A stretch of DNA of 64,000 nucleotides, taken from the NCBI GenBank assembly GCA_963779645.1, contig CAVZYX010000005.1:496001-560000 (forward strand). Reading direction: 5' to 3'. The translations under genes and the position numbers were made by a program. Positions 1 to 9,377 of the stretch are shown piece by piece. The notes under the pieces are model-generated. The model ran no database searches and had not been told where the DNA came from. It was given only the letters and a program-made list of their open reading frames with translations. The stretch comes from CALMBW01 sp963779645. GTDB taxonomy: Bacteria; Actinomycetota; CADDZG01; WHSQ01. Every line of letters starts with the position of its first letter. Positions within the stretch are counted from its first letter, which is position 1.

Positions 1-317
1 ACGGGCTCTAAAACGTAAGGGATCCCCTTCCGACGGGCACGTAACGCGGCGAAGGTCCCAACAGGGTCGCGGTAACCGATCACATGGAGAACGTCCGATC
101 GATCAATTGCCTCATACAGCGGTTTCAGATATCGCGGGACCGGCGTTGCGTGAAAGCGCGTTGTGGTGCCCAGACTGATCGCGTTTGCAGACTGCCCAGC
201 TCCCGCCAACTGCACCGACTGGCCCGCAGCGCCGAGCGCGGAAACTAGTCTCGTTGCCTTCACGACCGGTCCTCCGAACTCGCGGCGAAGTGATGGGACC
301 GTCACGACAACATTCAT
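1..317 (-). CDS. Glycosyltransferase family 4, N-terminal part (cut by window edge)
   Basis: Partial gene running off the left edge; about 105 residues are visible. It begins ATG-AAT-GTT at 317 and the ATG overlaps the stop of the asparagine-synthase-like gene (ATGA). The start MNVVVTVPSLRREFGGP followed by VVKATRLVSAL is the usual first beta-strand and glycine-rich loop of the GT-B acceptor domain in GT4 enzymes; further on there is LHVIGYRDPVG and GIPYVLEP, the typical stretch before an HG motif. It should transfer a sugar to the lipid-linked surface glycan at the inner face of the membrane. It is last in a minus-strand run of flippase, polymerase and amidase genes. Donor and acceptor cannot be read from the N-terminus. 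Confidence 0.8.
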   Translation of the reverse strand, partial: MNVVVTVPSLRREFGGPVVKATRLVSALGAAGQSVQLAGAGQSANAISLGTTTRFHATPVPRYLKPLYEAIDRSDVLHVIGYRDPVGTFAALRARRKGIPYVLEP

Positions 318-2116
318 CAAGCCGAGAGCCCATTAGCAACCGGCCAAAGACGAAGCACCGCAACTGCCCACGGACGAGACCAATGGATGCGACCGGCCTC
401 GAAAGCGCTCAGTAATCTCCGTCGCATACGTTCTTCGATCAGATCACCGAATGGAAGTTCAGCTGAAAGCAGCCCTTCACGAAGCACTCCGCTCAATGGC
501 CCACGGAGCCATACGTCGAACGGCAGAGTGAACCCGCGCTTGAAAAGCGAGGGCTCCAAACCCGTTGCTCTTGCGAGAAGGGCCTTTCCTTCGGCCATCC
601 TGATATCAGCGGGAATCGAAGTCGCCATCTCGACCACTCGGTCATCTAGTAGAGGAACGCGCACTTCGAGCGAATGCGCCATCGACATCTGATCCGTGTC
701 ACGCAGTAGGTGGTTAGCAAGATAGTGCGTCATCTCGAGCGACGAGACTCTGTCGGACGGGTGCTTGTTCAAAGCGGGGCGGGCGACCTCCCAGTAGGGG
801 ATCCCCCCAAATGCTCCCGGTGGAAAGATTCCTCTGACTGCTCGATACGCGTCGGTATAGGAACCATCGCCTGGAAGCACTCGACTCAGTTTTCCTCCAG
901 GAGAGACGCGACCGGCCAGCTTGGCCGTGGCAGCGCGAGCCGGATATGGCAACACCCGCAACCCTCGTTGCAGTCGAGCGATCCGAGGTACGAGAGCGAA
1001 ACTCGGATAACCACCGAACAGTTCATCACCACCCACACCCGACAGGGCAACAACCAACCCGCTCTTTCGAGCCGCTTGAGACACGATCCACGAATTGACC
1101 CCATCTGCTGTGGGTTGATCCATGGCGCGAAGGATTTCCTCGAAGTTGTCAGATACCTCACGGCCTTCGACCGGAACAGCCTGATGCTCGGCCCCCACAC
1201 GGCTGGCCAGTCGAGCGGCTTGATAACCCTCGTCACCACCAATGTCGGGAAAGGTGACCGTCAGGGCTCGGATCGACGCCAACTTCGCGGCGATGCCGGT
1301 TACTGCCGATGAATCAAGTCCACTGGACAAGAAAACACCCACTGGACGATCCGCCACAAGATGGCGCGAGATCGAATCCTCCAGCGCCTCAGCCACCCTG
1401 GCCTCTGCCTCTCCAGGCTGGAGCGGTAGAGGTTCGAAGCTCGGCTCCCACCACTTCTTGATATCGATCTTGCCCGTCACGTACTGAAGAACATGACCGG
1501 GCATCAGCTCTTCCACGCCCTCGATGATGGACCCGGGACCCCGGATGATCCCCCATACGAGAAAATCGGCTAAAGCATGATGAGAAATCTCCGAGCTATC
1601 ACAAAGATGGGCGAGCGGCCGAACCTCAGAAGAAAAGATGAGTCCTCTGCCTTCTCTCTTGAAGTAAAGGGGCTTGATCCCCAAACGATCACGCGCCAGA
1701 GAAAGGGTCCCTCTCTTTTGGTCGACTAAGGCGAACGCGAACATGCCACGAAGTTCGCGAAGTGTCGCAAGGATGTCTCCGTTGAGTTCCTCATAGAGGT
1801 GAACGATCACTTCTGTGTCGGTCTTGGAACGAAACGTGTGTCCGGACGACTCCAAACGCCTCCGCAACTCGACATGGTTGTAAATCTCACCGTTGTAGAT
1901 GATCCAAACAGAGCCATCCTCATTCCCCAATGGCTGATCGCCCTGTGGCGACAGATCGATAATGCGCAACCGCTTGAACCCCAGAGCGCATCGTTCGTTG
2001 TCGAGCATCAGCGTAGTCGATGCCCAGGCGTCCGGCCCCCTGTGATGGAGGAAAGCGAGGTCAGTTTCGGTGAAATCTGACCGATCCGTTCCGATCGCTC
2101 CGATTATTCCGCACAT
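317..2116 (-). CDS. asnB: Asparagine synthase-like glutamine amidotransferase
   Basis: A 599-residue class II glutamine amidotransferase. It begins MCGIIGAIG, so Cys2 is the glutaminase nucleophile, with RGPDAW and YNGEIYNH further on. The C-terminal synthetase domain has the ATP-binding PP-loop FLSSGLDSSAV near residue 265 and SGVGGDELFGGYP near 360. The length is usual for AsnB-type enzymes. The gene lies between a Wzy-like polymerase and a GT4 gene, with a stop/start overlap to the latter. In surface-polysaccharide loci such enzymes (WbpS-like) commonly amidate uronic acids rather than make asparagine, and this locus also encodes a uronic-acid-forming dehydrogenase. That role is inferred from context; plain asparagine synthesis is the alternative. 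Confidence 0.85.
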   Translation of the reverse strand: MCGIIGAIGTDRSDFTETDLAFLHHRGPDAWASTTLMLDNERCALGFKRLRIIDLSPQGDQPLGNEDGSVWIIYNGEIYNHVELRRRLESSGHTFRSKTDTEVIVHLYEELNGDILATLRELRGMFAFALVDQKRGTLSLARDRLGIKPLYFKREGRGLIFSSEVRPLAHLCDSSEISHHALADFLVWGIIRGPGSIIEGVEELMPGHVLQYVTGKIDIKKWWEPSFEPLPLQPGEAEARVAEALEDSISRHLVADRPVGVFLSSGLDSSAVTGIAAKLASIRALTVTFPDIGGDEGYQAARLASRVGAEHQAVPVEGREVSDNFEEILRAMDQPTADGVNSWIVSQAARKSGLVVALSGVGGDELFGGYPSFALVPRIARLQRGLRVLPYPARAATAKLAGRVSPGGKLSRVLPGDGSYTDAYRAVRGIFPPGAFGGIPYWEVARPALNKHPSDRVSSLEMTHYLANHLLRDTDQMSMAHSLEVRVPLLDDRVVEMATSIPADIRMAEGKALLARATGLEPSLFKRGFTLPFDVWLRGPLSGVLREGLLSAELPFGDLIEERMRRRLLSAFEAGRIHWSRPWAVAVLRLWPVANGLSA

Positions 2117-2130
2117 GCGAGGTTGCCCTT

Positions 2131-3399
2131 CTAGACAGACTCAGCCAGCTCCGGAACTCCTCCGACACGGAGGGCGTACCGACTCCTATGCAAGTGTGAG
2201 TTCAATCCCAATAGGAGGAAGAACAGCATCCAGGTAGAGAACCCCAGGATACTGCCGGGTGAGGTCAAGCCACTCTCGAAAAGTGAGACCGTAAAAGAGG
2301 CCACCAATCCGGCGAACAGAGCGGCCCCAATCTTGTCGCGCCTAACCTTCCAACCGAGAACAAGAGCAAACAAGCTCAGAGAAAGAAGTAGTAGCAGACC
2401 GACAGGTCCAAGCTCCATCAACGTATGGAAGTAAGAGTTGTGAGGGTCACGTCCTTGGAAGGATTGTTCGATCTCATGCTCTCGCGCTCCGAAGACCTCC
2501 TCACCAGATCCGAACCCCCAACCAGTGAGTGGCCGTTCTTCCCAGATGTCCGTAGCAAGACCCCACGCGGCGAAACGGCCCGAGCCCTCTGCCGACCCTT
2601 CATATTGAGATGTGAATCGAGCCGAAAGGCTCCTCACTTCACTAGGCTGCAGTTCAGGAACGATGATCGCTAGGCTGATCAGCATTAGAACGCCGGCTGC
2701 GCTGGCCACGACCCTCGTCTTTCTCATCACTTGCAAACGAGACCAGAAGAAAGCGGTCAGCCCAACGGCAGCAGCAACGATGCCCCCGCGCGACTGAGAC
2801 AGGATCAGGCTCAAGCCGACGACTGCGAGCCAAACGTTCCAGCTCCATCCATATCTCGTGCTTGCAGTCATCCGGAGGCCCAACGCGACGGGTAGAAAGA
2901 TCGCTGCAACGACACCGACCGAATTGGGGCTAACCAGGAGTCCTTGGAACCGGAAGAATCCAACAGTTCTTGTTGCCTCGGAAGCCTCTGAATATCCGAG
3001 CAGCGTTGCAATCAGACCAGCAACTTGAAACATGAGAATGGCGACGCACACCCCCGACAACATCGAGCGCATCGAACGAGGATCCAAGCAGGCTCGAACC
3101 GCCAGAGCCATCGCTCCCAAAAGTAGGCAAAAACCGAACGCGCGCTGCAAGGTGAGCGCCGGTGTGACGGACCACAAGGTTGAGCCAAGTGCCAGAAAAG
3201 CGATGGCACCGACTAAGAAGACTGTGAGGGGACCGGCTGTCGGACCAGTTCGCGGGATCGTCAGGGCAAGAACGATCAGACCCCCGTAGGCCGCAAAACG
3301 AAGATAGAACCCTAGAGAAGCGAGCTGTTCCTGATTGCTGTTCCCGGCCAGAACCGCGAGCATCGTTACTACGAATCCAACTGGGAGCGCCTTCTTCAT
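2131..3399 (-). CDS. O-antigen ligase/polymerase (Wzy-like) membrane protein
   Basis: A 422-residue polytopic membrane protein with about ten hydrophobic segments. It carries the Wzy_C/O-antigen ligase signature: a long extracytoplasmic loop near residues 280-330 containing RPLTGWGFGSGEEVF and RDPHNSYFHTLMELGPVG (the HNSY/HNxxL-type motif of this family). It would polymerise or ligate lipid-linked repeat units on the outer face of the membrane. It directly follows the flippase gene (stop/start overlap at 3396-3399), the usual Wzx-Wzy pairing. No lipid A genes are present, so in a monoderm the product is more likely a capsule or wall-linked polysaccharide than LPS. Polymerase and ligase cannot be told apart from sequence alone. 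Confidence 0.8.
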   Translation of the reverse strand: MKKALPVGFVVTMLAVLAGNSNQEQLASLGFYLRFAAYGGLIVLALTIPRTGPTAGPLTVFLVGAIAFLALGSTLWSVTPALTLQRAFGFCLLLGAMALAVRACLDPRSMRSMLSGVCVAILMFQVAGLIATLLGYSEASEATRTVGFFRFQGLLVSPNSVGVVAAIFLPVALGLRMTASTRYGWSWNVWLAVVGLSLILSQSRGGIVAAAVGLTAFFWSRLQVMRKTRVVASAAGVLMLISLAIIVPELQPSEVRSLSARFTSQYEGSAEGSGRFAAWGLATDIWEERPLTGWGFGSGEEVFGAREHEIEQSFQGRDPHNSYFHTLMELGPVGLLLLLSLSLFALVLGWKVRRDKIGAALFAGLVASFTVSLFESGLTSPGSILGFSTWMLFFLLLGLNSHLHRSRYALRVGGVPELAESV

Positions 3400-4790
3400 C
3401 CGAGTTCGCCCGGCCCTTCGTCCTGCAGCGTCCTGTCAAAGACCGCCGGAGGACCAAATCGAAAGAGATTCGTCATTCCAGTGAACAGCAGTCGCCATGA
3501 CGGTTTCGACAGCGCCAAAATACCCAGCCCGGTCACTTCCGAGGCCCGGCGAAGCAACATCCAGGTCGTAGTGAGATACCCCAGCAACGAACCTACGGCC
3601 GCGCCCTGGATCCCGAACGTTCTTACACTGCCTCCAACGGCAACGACCGTTACAACCATCCCGGCTACCTCGGGCAACATAGCTCGGTCCGGCAGACCCA
3701 ACCCTCTGAAACCCCCTTCGATGACGCTATTGAAGCCGTACGTGGTTCCCCCAATTGCGAGGACGGTGGCGGCAAACACTGACTTTCGGAACTCCTCTCC
3801 AAAGATGGCGGGCAACAGCAGCGGTGTTGCCACCGCGAGGAGCAGCCCCAGCACGAGCGCAAGCGACGAGCCGAGCCGGATGCCGCGGAGAAACTCCTCT
3901 TGCTCCATGCCTTCTCGCTGTTTCATGGCCACACCTGGAAAAAGCACGTTGCTCACGGCAAGAAGCAGAGGTCGACCCGCCAGGCCCCACGTTACGGCCG
4001 CGGCGTAGAAGCCAAGTGTTCTTGCCGGTAGGAAGACCGCAAGGATCAGCTGGTCGACCCTGAGGCTTGCGATCTGGCTTGTGTGTGTGAGCGCACTTGG
4101 AAGCCCATATCGAAGTAGGGGCTTCCAGTCGGAAATGTTCGGTTTGCCGACAGGGGCAGACATAAGAGGCAGGATCACGGCGAGCAGTAGGATTGTCATT
4201 CCCACGAAAAACCACAAATAAGCGTCTGCAATCCCACCTGGATCGGGGTGGTTCAGCACCCAGAAGGTAATGAGGATCGCCAGCCAGCCTACGTATTGCA
4301 GGAGACGGAGCACGTTCCACGCCGTGTAATCGTTCCTGCTGGGGAGAACCACGAGGGCCAGCGACCACAGTACGTAAGTCGGTATCCACCACAAAAACAA
4401 ACGAGCCGCATCCACTACGTGTTGGGGGTGAGCCGACAAGAGAGAAGGCAGCACGAGGAAAGCAACCACCGATACGAATGCCGTGATCACAAGCCCCAAG
4501 GCAATGGATGACCCGAGGTAGGTCGACGTCCGATCTTGATCACGAGCGGAGAAGTAAAGGAGAGCGTCGGGGAGCCCAAGGACGGCGATCGTCCCAAAAA
4601 AGAATGCCCAGAGCTGAATCGCAGCGAGTTCTCCGCGGCCCTCCGGACCGAGAAGCCGGACGGCGATCGCACCGGCAACCACTGCCAACACCGCCAAGAG
4701 GAACTGCGTTGAAGCTGTTTGTAGAACGCGGCTGCCAAACGTCCCCGGATGCCGGAGGTGACCTATGACATTCCTGATCGACCCCATCAA
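3396..4790 (-). CDS. Polysaccharide flippase (Wzx-like, MOP superfamily)
   Basis: A 464-residue protein with about 12-14 hydrophobic stretches and the oligosaccharide flippase N-terminus (QFLLAVLAVVAGAIAVRLLG, then PEGRGELA), the loop that is typical of Wzx/RfbX proteins. It should move undecaprenyl-linked repeat units across the membrane. The C-terminus ends with a hydrophilic tail that overlaps the start of the Wzy-like gene by 4 nt. A divergent sulfotransferase gene starts 25 bp away, so the short 4791-4815 gap must hold signals for both directions. Substrate unknown. An ABC-type exporter elsewhere in the locus may serve a second glycan. Confidence 0.85.
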   Translation of the reverse strand: MMGSIRNVIGHLRHPGTFGSRVLQTASTQFLLAVLAVVAGAIAVRLLGPEGRGELAAIQLWAFFFGTIAVLGLPDALLYFSARDQDRTSTYLGSSIALGLVITAFVSVVAFLVLPSLLSAHPQHVVDAARLFLWWIPTYVLWSLALVVLPSRNDYTAWNVLRLLQYVGWLAILITFWVLNHPDPGGIADAYLWFFVGMTILLLAVILPLMSAPVGKPNISDWKPLLRYGLPSALTHTSQIASLRVDQLILAVFLPARTLGFYAAAVTWGLAGRPLLLAVSNVLFPGVAMKQREGMEQEEFLRGIRLGSSLALVLGLLLAVATPLLLPAIFGEEFRKSVFAATVLAIGGTTYGFNSVIEGGFRGLGLPDRAMLPEVAGMVVTVVAVGGSVRTFGIQGAAVGSLLGYLTTTWMLLRRASEVTGLGILALSKPSWRLLFTGMTNLFRFGPPAVFDRTLQDEGPGELG

Positions 4791-4815
4791 TCAGCGCCCA
4801 TAGCATTGGTCACAG

Positions 4816-5631
4816 ATGAGTACCGAACAGAGGCCAATCGATCTAAGAGCCCAGCGCTGGAGGCTCTCGCCAGCCGGTCGCCTCCTACGGAAGCCCATTG
4901 TCTGGCGAAGACACCTTGGGCTGAAGAGCGAGGACTTCTTCATCGGCTCCTACCCTCGTTCGGGTCGCACCTGGTTGGCGTTCATCCTGGCTGAGATCCT
5001 GACAGGACGCCCTAGCACCTTTGGTGGACTTAATCATCCGATTCCCAGCATCGAGAACCACCACCGTGCGCCGAAGCTAACTCGAAACGGAGGCCGGATC
5101 CTTAGAACACATGAAAAGCATCGCAAGACATACCACCAAGGTATCTACTTGGTAAGGCACCCTGCTGACGTCATCGCCTCTTACCTTCGCTATCACGTGA
5201 TGCTAGGCATCGCCCCACCCTTCGATGAGTTTCTGGAAAATTTCCTCCACGGGGCTGTTGATGGATACGGGCGATGGGATGTGCACGTCCGTTCATGGTT
5301 GGACGCAGGAGACGGTATCCACGTTATCCGCTACGAAGACCTTCGCGCCGACACCAGCCGCTCCGTGAAGGATGTTCTCAGTCACATGGGCTTCGAATGC
5401 CCTATCGAGGTGGTTGAGCTCGCGATCAGAAACAATGACCTCCAGGCCATGCGTCTCAAGGAAAGGACGCGGACGGACAAGCCGCGCGCTCGTGAGCGGA
5501 AGAACGCCTCATTCGTTGGAACCGGGTCGGCGGTCGGCGGGAGTCAAAAGTTGCCGGGAGACTCGATCCAGCGGATCAACGAGGCCTTTCACGAAGTCAT
5601 GGCTTCCCTCGCGTATTGTCCCGATTCATGA
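4816..5631 (+). CDS. Sulfotransferase
   Basis: A 271-residue PAPS-dependent sulfotransferase-like protein. The 5'-phosphosulfate loop is GSYPRSGRTWLAFILAE near residues 45-60, and the 3'-phosphate region is YLVRHPADVIASYLRY near 115, both standard for the Sulfotransfer_1 family. DAGDGIHVIRYEDLRAD matches the region before the C-terminal dimer motif. It would sulfate a glycan or glycolipid in the cytoplasm before export. Its stop overlaps the ATG of the next sulfotransferase (ATGA at 5628-5631). No PAPS synthesis genes are in the window. Confidence 0.85.
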   Translation: MSTEQRPIDLRAQRWRLSPAGRLLRKPIVWRRHLGLKSEDFFIGSYPRSGRTWLAFILAEILTGRPSTFGGLNHPIPSIENHHRAPKLTRNGGRILRTHEKHRKTYHQGIYLVRHPADVIASYLRYHVMLGIAPPFDEFLENFLHGAVDGYGRWDVHVRSWLDAGDGIHVIRYEDLRADTSRSVKDVLSHMGFECPIEVVELAIRNNDLQAMRLKERTRTDKPRARERKNASFVGTGSAVGGSQKLPGDSIQRINEAFHEVMASLAYCPDS

Positions 5632-6476
5632 AGCGACTGTCCTGGCTACTAAACGCGCACGAAACCTCCAACTCCACAGGAATCGTCGTGGGAGGATCAT
5701 CGCGCAGTGGCACCACGCTAGTTCGAGTGATGCTCGATTCACATCCAGAGATCGCTTGTGGTCCCGAATCCGGCCTCTTTTGTGGCCGGATGCGAGAAAG
5801 GGCTCTGAGATCAAACTTCGACATCTCTCTCGCCGAGATCCAGATGATGAAATGGCGGGTGCGCAGCTTTCCCATTTTTGTGACAACCTTCATGGAGACC
5901 TACGCATCGCGCCAAGCGATGCCGATGTGGGCCGAAAAGACCCCAGCCAATGTCCTCAACATCGATTGGGTGCTCGATCGTTTTCCCAATGTCATCTTCT
6001 GTCACGTGATCAGAGATGGTCGAGCCGTGGTCAACTCGCTCCGATCCCACCCCCGGTTCAAAGTCGTTCGCGGTGCGCTTGTACCGACCAATCACCAACG
6101 AGACCTGGATGACTGCATCAAGATATGGACCAACATGGTCAGTTCGGGCCTTCGACTCAGAGGTCATCCTAGAGTCATCGAAACGCGCTACGAGGAGCTG
6201 GTTGAGGACCCGAAATCGGCACTTGAACCCTTGCTGCGAAGAACGGGCCTAGCCTGGGATGACTCAATGCTGTCCTTCCACGAGGTTAGAAATCGAAGTC
6301 GAGATGTTCGTCGGTTCCCTCAGACGCCGGAGGCTGCTCAACCGATCTTCAGAGCCGCCCTCGATAGGTGGAAACATGACCTATCTGAAGAGCATCTGAC
6401 ATACATAGAGCGTGCGATGGGACAGCTACTCAACGATCTCGGCTATAGGACGCTCACGACCGCTCGGCCCCAATGA
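5628..6476 (+). CDS. Sulfotransferase (second, Sulfotransfer_3-like)
   Basis: About 282 residues. The start is set at ATG 5628, which overlaps the previous stop as ATGA; an upstream TTG at 5616 would add four residues and is less likely. IVVGGSSRSGTTLVRVMLDS near residues 17-36 is the 5'-phosphosulfate-binding loop, and FCHVIRDGRAVVNSL near 125 is the 3'-phosphate-binding region. It belongs with protein/glycan sulfotransferases distinct from the gene just upstream, so the pair probably modifies different positions or sugars. Followed after 18 bp by an acyltransferase gene on the same strand; all three likely form one transcript. Confidence 0.82.
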   Translation: MKRLSWLLNAHETSNSTGIVVGGSSRSGTTLVRVMLDSHPEIACGPESGLFCGRMRERALRSNFDISLAEIQMMKWRVRSFPIFVTTFMETYASRQAMPMWAEKTPANVLNIDWVLDRFPNVIFCHVIRDGRAVVNSLRSHPRFKVVRGALVPTNHQRDLDDCIKIWTNMVSSGLRLRGHPRVIETRYEELVEDPKSALEPLLRRTGLAWDDSMLSFHEVRNRSRDVRRFPQTPEAAQPIFRAALDRWKHDLSEEHLTYIERAMGQLLNDLGYRTLTTARPQ

Positions 6477-6494
6477 GAGAGGAAACTAGACGAT

Positions 6495-7121
6495 ATGGGC
6501 GCCGGTGCAAGATTCCTGATGTCGATGGGCAGCCAAGCCCGAGTTGCTTGGCTTCGGATTAAAGGCGTTCAGATCGATCGGGAAGTCTATCTCGCCCGCG
6601 GGGCCAGGATACGGCGAGGGACCACGATCGGGCGAGGAACCAGGATCAACGGCCCAGTGCTGATCCGCGGCGGACAGGTTTCGATCGGCCGCTACTGTGC
6701 GATCGGGCGAGACCTGTCGATAATCGGCTCCAACCATCTGATGAACTACGCAAATCTGCAGTTGAACCTCCAGCGACGCTTGGGGCTACGGTCGGTTACC
6801 GGACCCCAAACAAAGGTCTCTCTCGGCAACAATGTGTGGGTGGGCGATCGTGTCCTTGTGCTGCCGGGCGTGACCATCGGCAATGGGGCCGTGATCGGTG
6901 CCGGGAGCGTTGTTTCGAGGGACGTCGCTCCGTTCGCCGTTGTAACCGGAGTGCCAGCGCGTGAGATCAGGAAGCGGTTCACTGAAGACGTTATCGATCT
7001 TCTACAAGAGATCAGGTGGTGGGACTGGGACGAAGCCACGATGCTGCGCCACAAGTCCCTACTTGAGAGTGATCTATCCGTCATGAATGCCGACCAAATC
7101 CGGCGATCCCTAGAACTGTAA
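6495..7121 (+). CDS. Left-handed beta-helix acyltransferase
   Basis: A 208-residue hexapeptide-repeat acetyltransferase. Imperfect [LIV]GxxxX repeats run from about residue 30 (ARIRRGTTIGRGTRINGPVL) to 155 (GVTIGNGAVIGAGSVVSRDV), closing with the usual tail FAVVTGVPAREIRKRF. The pattern matches the maltose/galactoside O-acetyltransferase (WbbJ-like) group, which acetylate sugars using acetyl-CoA as trimers. Context, directly after two sulfotransferases and tail-to-tail with a GT4 gene, points to O- or N-acetylation of the surface glycan. The exact acceptor is unknown. Confidence 0.82.
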   Translation: MGAGARFLMSMGSQARVAWLRIKGVQIDREVYLARGARIRRGTTIGRGTRINGPVLIRGGQVSIGRYCAIGRDLSIIGSNHLMNYANLQLNLQRRLGLRSVTGPQTKVSLGNNVWVGDRVLVLPGVTIGNGAVIGAGSVVSRDVAPFAVVTGVPAREIRKRFTEDVIDLLQEIRWWDWDEATMLRHKSLLESDLSVMNADQIRRSLEL

Positions 7122-7125
7122 TGAT

Positions 7126-8238
7126 TCAGAGGGGAGAATCAGCGCCTACTGCCAACCTCATGGCGTTGATGGCGCTCTTTACTCCGAAGTCGTAGTTCCA
7201 CCGGCCGGCTGTTGCACGTGCTTCATCTTCGAAATGCCTGCGACCTTTGCGGATGACGTCCGTCATCCGCCTCGCCAGAGCTTCGACGTCGCCAACCGGA
7301 ACGACGTACCCCGTGGCTCCATCAACAACCAGATCGGCGGCGCTTCCCACTCTGTCACTGACGATGGCTGGCAAGCCAGCTGCCATAGCCTCCTGCACCA
7401 CAACTCCATAGGGCTCGTATATGGAAGGCAGGACGAAGCAATCGGCTTTCCCATACAGATCGATCAAGTTGTCACTACTTACATGCCCCTCGAATGAGAC
7501 GTTCATCCCCCGCACGCGGGCGTCGGTCTCGAGCGCGGTGCGTAAAGGTCCATCACCCGCGACGACTAGGCGAGCGCTCGGCGCGGTTTCTCGAACTTTG
7601 TCGAACGCGTCGATGAGAAGGGCGGGCGCCTTGGCATCCACAAGTCTCCCGACGAAAAGGAAAGTGAACCCGGCTGTGTCCAAGTTCGGCTGCAAGCGCG
7701 TCCTATTGACGATCTCTTCGACATCCGGTGAGTTGGGGAGGATGAACATCCTGGCGCGATCGCCGCCCCACTCTTCCAAGTAAGAAGCAGCCGGAGAGCT
7801 CACCGGCAGATAGCTGGATGCATTCCTTACAACCCAGGACACCAAGGGCGCCTTGACCCGCTTCTTCCAGGTGGAGCGCGGGGTCAGGTTGTGAGATTCG
7901 GAGTGAAGGATGTAAGGAACGCCGTGCCGTCTACACCAAAGGATCGCCAGAAGCATCGTGGGGTGGGCGTAGCCAGCCACGACGACAACATGGGGATGCG
8001 TCGAAGTGAGCCGCTTCCATACCGAGAGGTTCACTTTCCAGTTCGGCCCGCCCCCGCGACGGCCCCCGAACCCAAAGCCCGGCAACACCTCCCCATCAGG
8101 GTCGATCTCCAGCGCGGGGCCTCTCCAAGGATCGGATGCTGCACAGTAGAGAACGGAGAGCTCGAGTTCGGTCCGAAGTCTTTCGAACAGCGGCGTCCGG
8201 TAAACCGTTGGGATCTCGGTAAGCCAGACGACCTTCAC
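7126..8238 (-). CDS. Glycosyltransferase family 4
   Basis: A 370-residue GT-B enzyme. The N-terminal domain begins VVWLTEIPTVYRTPLFERL; the C-terminal GT4 domain shows FTFLFVGRLVDAKAPALLI near 195, LVVAGDGPLRTAL near 230, and the catalytic EX7E region SIYEPYGVVVQEAMAAGLP near 285. The EX7E pair is retaining-transferase-like. The GTG start at 8238 overlaps the stop of the DegT aminotransferase gene. It is the last gene of a minus-strand operon with sugar-modifying enzymes for a diacetamido-uronic acid, so it may add that sugar; this is inference from position. Confidence 0.87.
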   Translation of the reverse strand: MKVVWLTEIPTVYRTPLFERLRTELELSVLYCAASDPWRGPALEIDPDGEVLPGFGFGGRRGGGPNWKVNLSVWKRLTSTHPHVVVVAGYAHPTMLLAILWCRRHGVPYILHSESHNLTPRSTWKKRVKAPLVSWVVRNASSYLPVSSPAASYLEEWGGDRARMFILPNSPDVEEIVNRTRLQPNLDTAGFTFLFVGRLVDAKAPALLIDAFDKVRETAPSARLVVAGDGPLRTALETDARVRGMNVSFEGHVSSDNLIDLYGKADCFVLPSIYEPYGVVVQEAMAAGLPAIVSDRVGSAADLVVDGATGYVVPVGDVEALARRMTDVIRKGRRHFEDEARATAGRWNYDFGVKSAINAMRLAVGADSPL

Positions 8239-9377
8239 GCGTCGATCGAACTCAGAGCGTCAAGAACAGCTTGGATGACACGATTCTGGTCCAGTTCGCT
8301 CAGATAGGCGTGCATCGGCAGACTGAGGACTTCCGTTGAAAGAGCTTCCGCGATCGGAAGACCCTTAGGGTCCATCGGGCAAGAGCGATAGACGGGTTGA
8401 AGGTGCAGCGGCTTGGGATAGTAGACCTCGCTCGCGATCCGTTGGTCAGAGAGAAACGATGCGATCGCGTCCCTCTTCGAGTGACGGATCGTGTAGTAAG
8501 CCCATGCAGACGCCACCCCGTCGGGGACCTGGGGAACCCGGACCGAGCCCGACAATGCCTCGTTATAGCGTTTTGCCAACAATTCGCGCTGCCGCCGTTC
8601 GTCCTCGTACACACTCAGCTTCTTCAGAAGCACCGCCGCCTGGAGCGTGTCGAGTCGCCCATTGATCCCCAACCGAACGATGTCGTACTTGGAGCTCCCG
8701 CGTCCGTGCAACCGGATGGAGCGAAGGTCCTCGGCCATGCTCGGATCGACGGTGAAGACCGCCCCACCGTCGCCGTAGCAGGCGAGCGGTTTGGAGGGAA
8801 AGAAACTCGTGGCCGTCGCGTCGGCAAGGATGCCTACCTTTCCCGCCGCGGTTGACGCGCCGAAGCTCTGCGCTGCATCCGCCAGGACCTTCATCCCGCG
8901 CTCGGACGCGAGCTCCTTGATGCCTTCATAGTCGGCCGGCGCGCCGAAGAGATCGACGCCGATGACGACCTTGGGATCGAGAGGATCGATCGAATCGATC
9001 GTTCTCTTCAGACTTCGGATGTCGATGTTGAAGTCATCCGGCGACACATCCACGAAGACGGGAGTTGCACCTAGGAGCGCGACTGCTTCGGGCGTTGCGG
9101 TGAACGTGAAGGCAGGTAAGAAAACCGCGTCGCCGGGGCCGATCCCCCACGCCATGAGGCTCATGAGGATCGCGTCGGTGCCGCTGGAACAAGAGACCAC
9201 CGAAGTGGCCCCCGTGTAGCCGGCGAGCTCGGCTTCGAGTTCCTGAACCTCCGGTCCCATGATGAAGCGACCGTGATCCAGGACCCGACCGATCGCGGCA
9301 TCGATCTCTGAGCCGAGTGCCGTGCGTTGTGCTGCGAGGTCAACCAAAGGGAGTCGCCGGATCGAGTCGTTACTCAT
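8235..9377 (-). CDS. DegT/DnrJ/EryC1 sugar aminotransferase (WbpE-like)
   Basis: A 380-residue PLP-dependent sugar aminotransferase. Family features are SCSSGTDAILMSLMAW near 70, PAFTFTATPEAVALLGATPVF near 95, and the Schiff-base lysine in TSFFPSKPLACYGDGGA near 190. It would convert a 3-keto UDP-uronic sugar to the 3-amino form. The next gene upstream encodes the matching oxidoreductase fused to an acetyltransferase, which is the WbpB-WbpE-WbpD (WlbA-C-B) order of UDP-GlcNAc3NAcA synthesis, and a UDP-sugar 6-dehydrogenase is at 34.5 kb. Overlaps both neighbours by a few bases, consistent with translational coupling. Confidence 0.88.
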   Translation of the reverse strand: MSNDSIRRLPLVDLAAQRTALGSEIDAAIGRVLDHGRFIMGPEVQELEAELAGYTGATSVVSCSSGTDAILMSLMAWGIGPGDAVFLPAFTFTATPEAVALLGATPVFVDVSPDDFNIDIRSLKRTIDSIDPLDPKVVIGVDLFGAPADYEGIKELASERGMKVLADAAQSFGASTAAGKVGILADATATSFFPSKPLACYGDGGAVFTVDPSMAEDLRSIRLHGRGSSKYDIVRLGINGRLDTLQAAVLLKKLSVYEDERRQRELLAKRYNEALSGSVRVPQVPDGVASAWAYYTIRHSKRDAIASFLSDQRIASEVYYPKPLHLQPVYRSCPMDPKGLPIAEALSTEVLSLPMHAYLSELDQNRVIQAVLDALSSIDA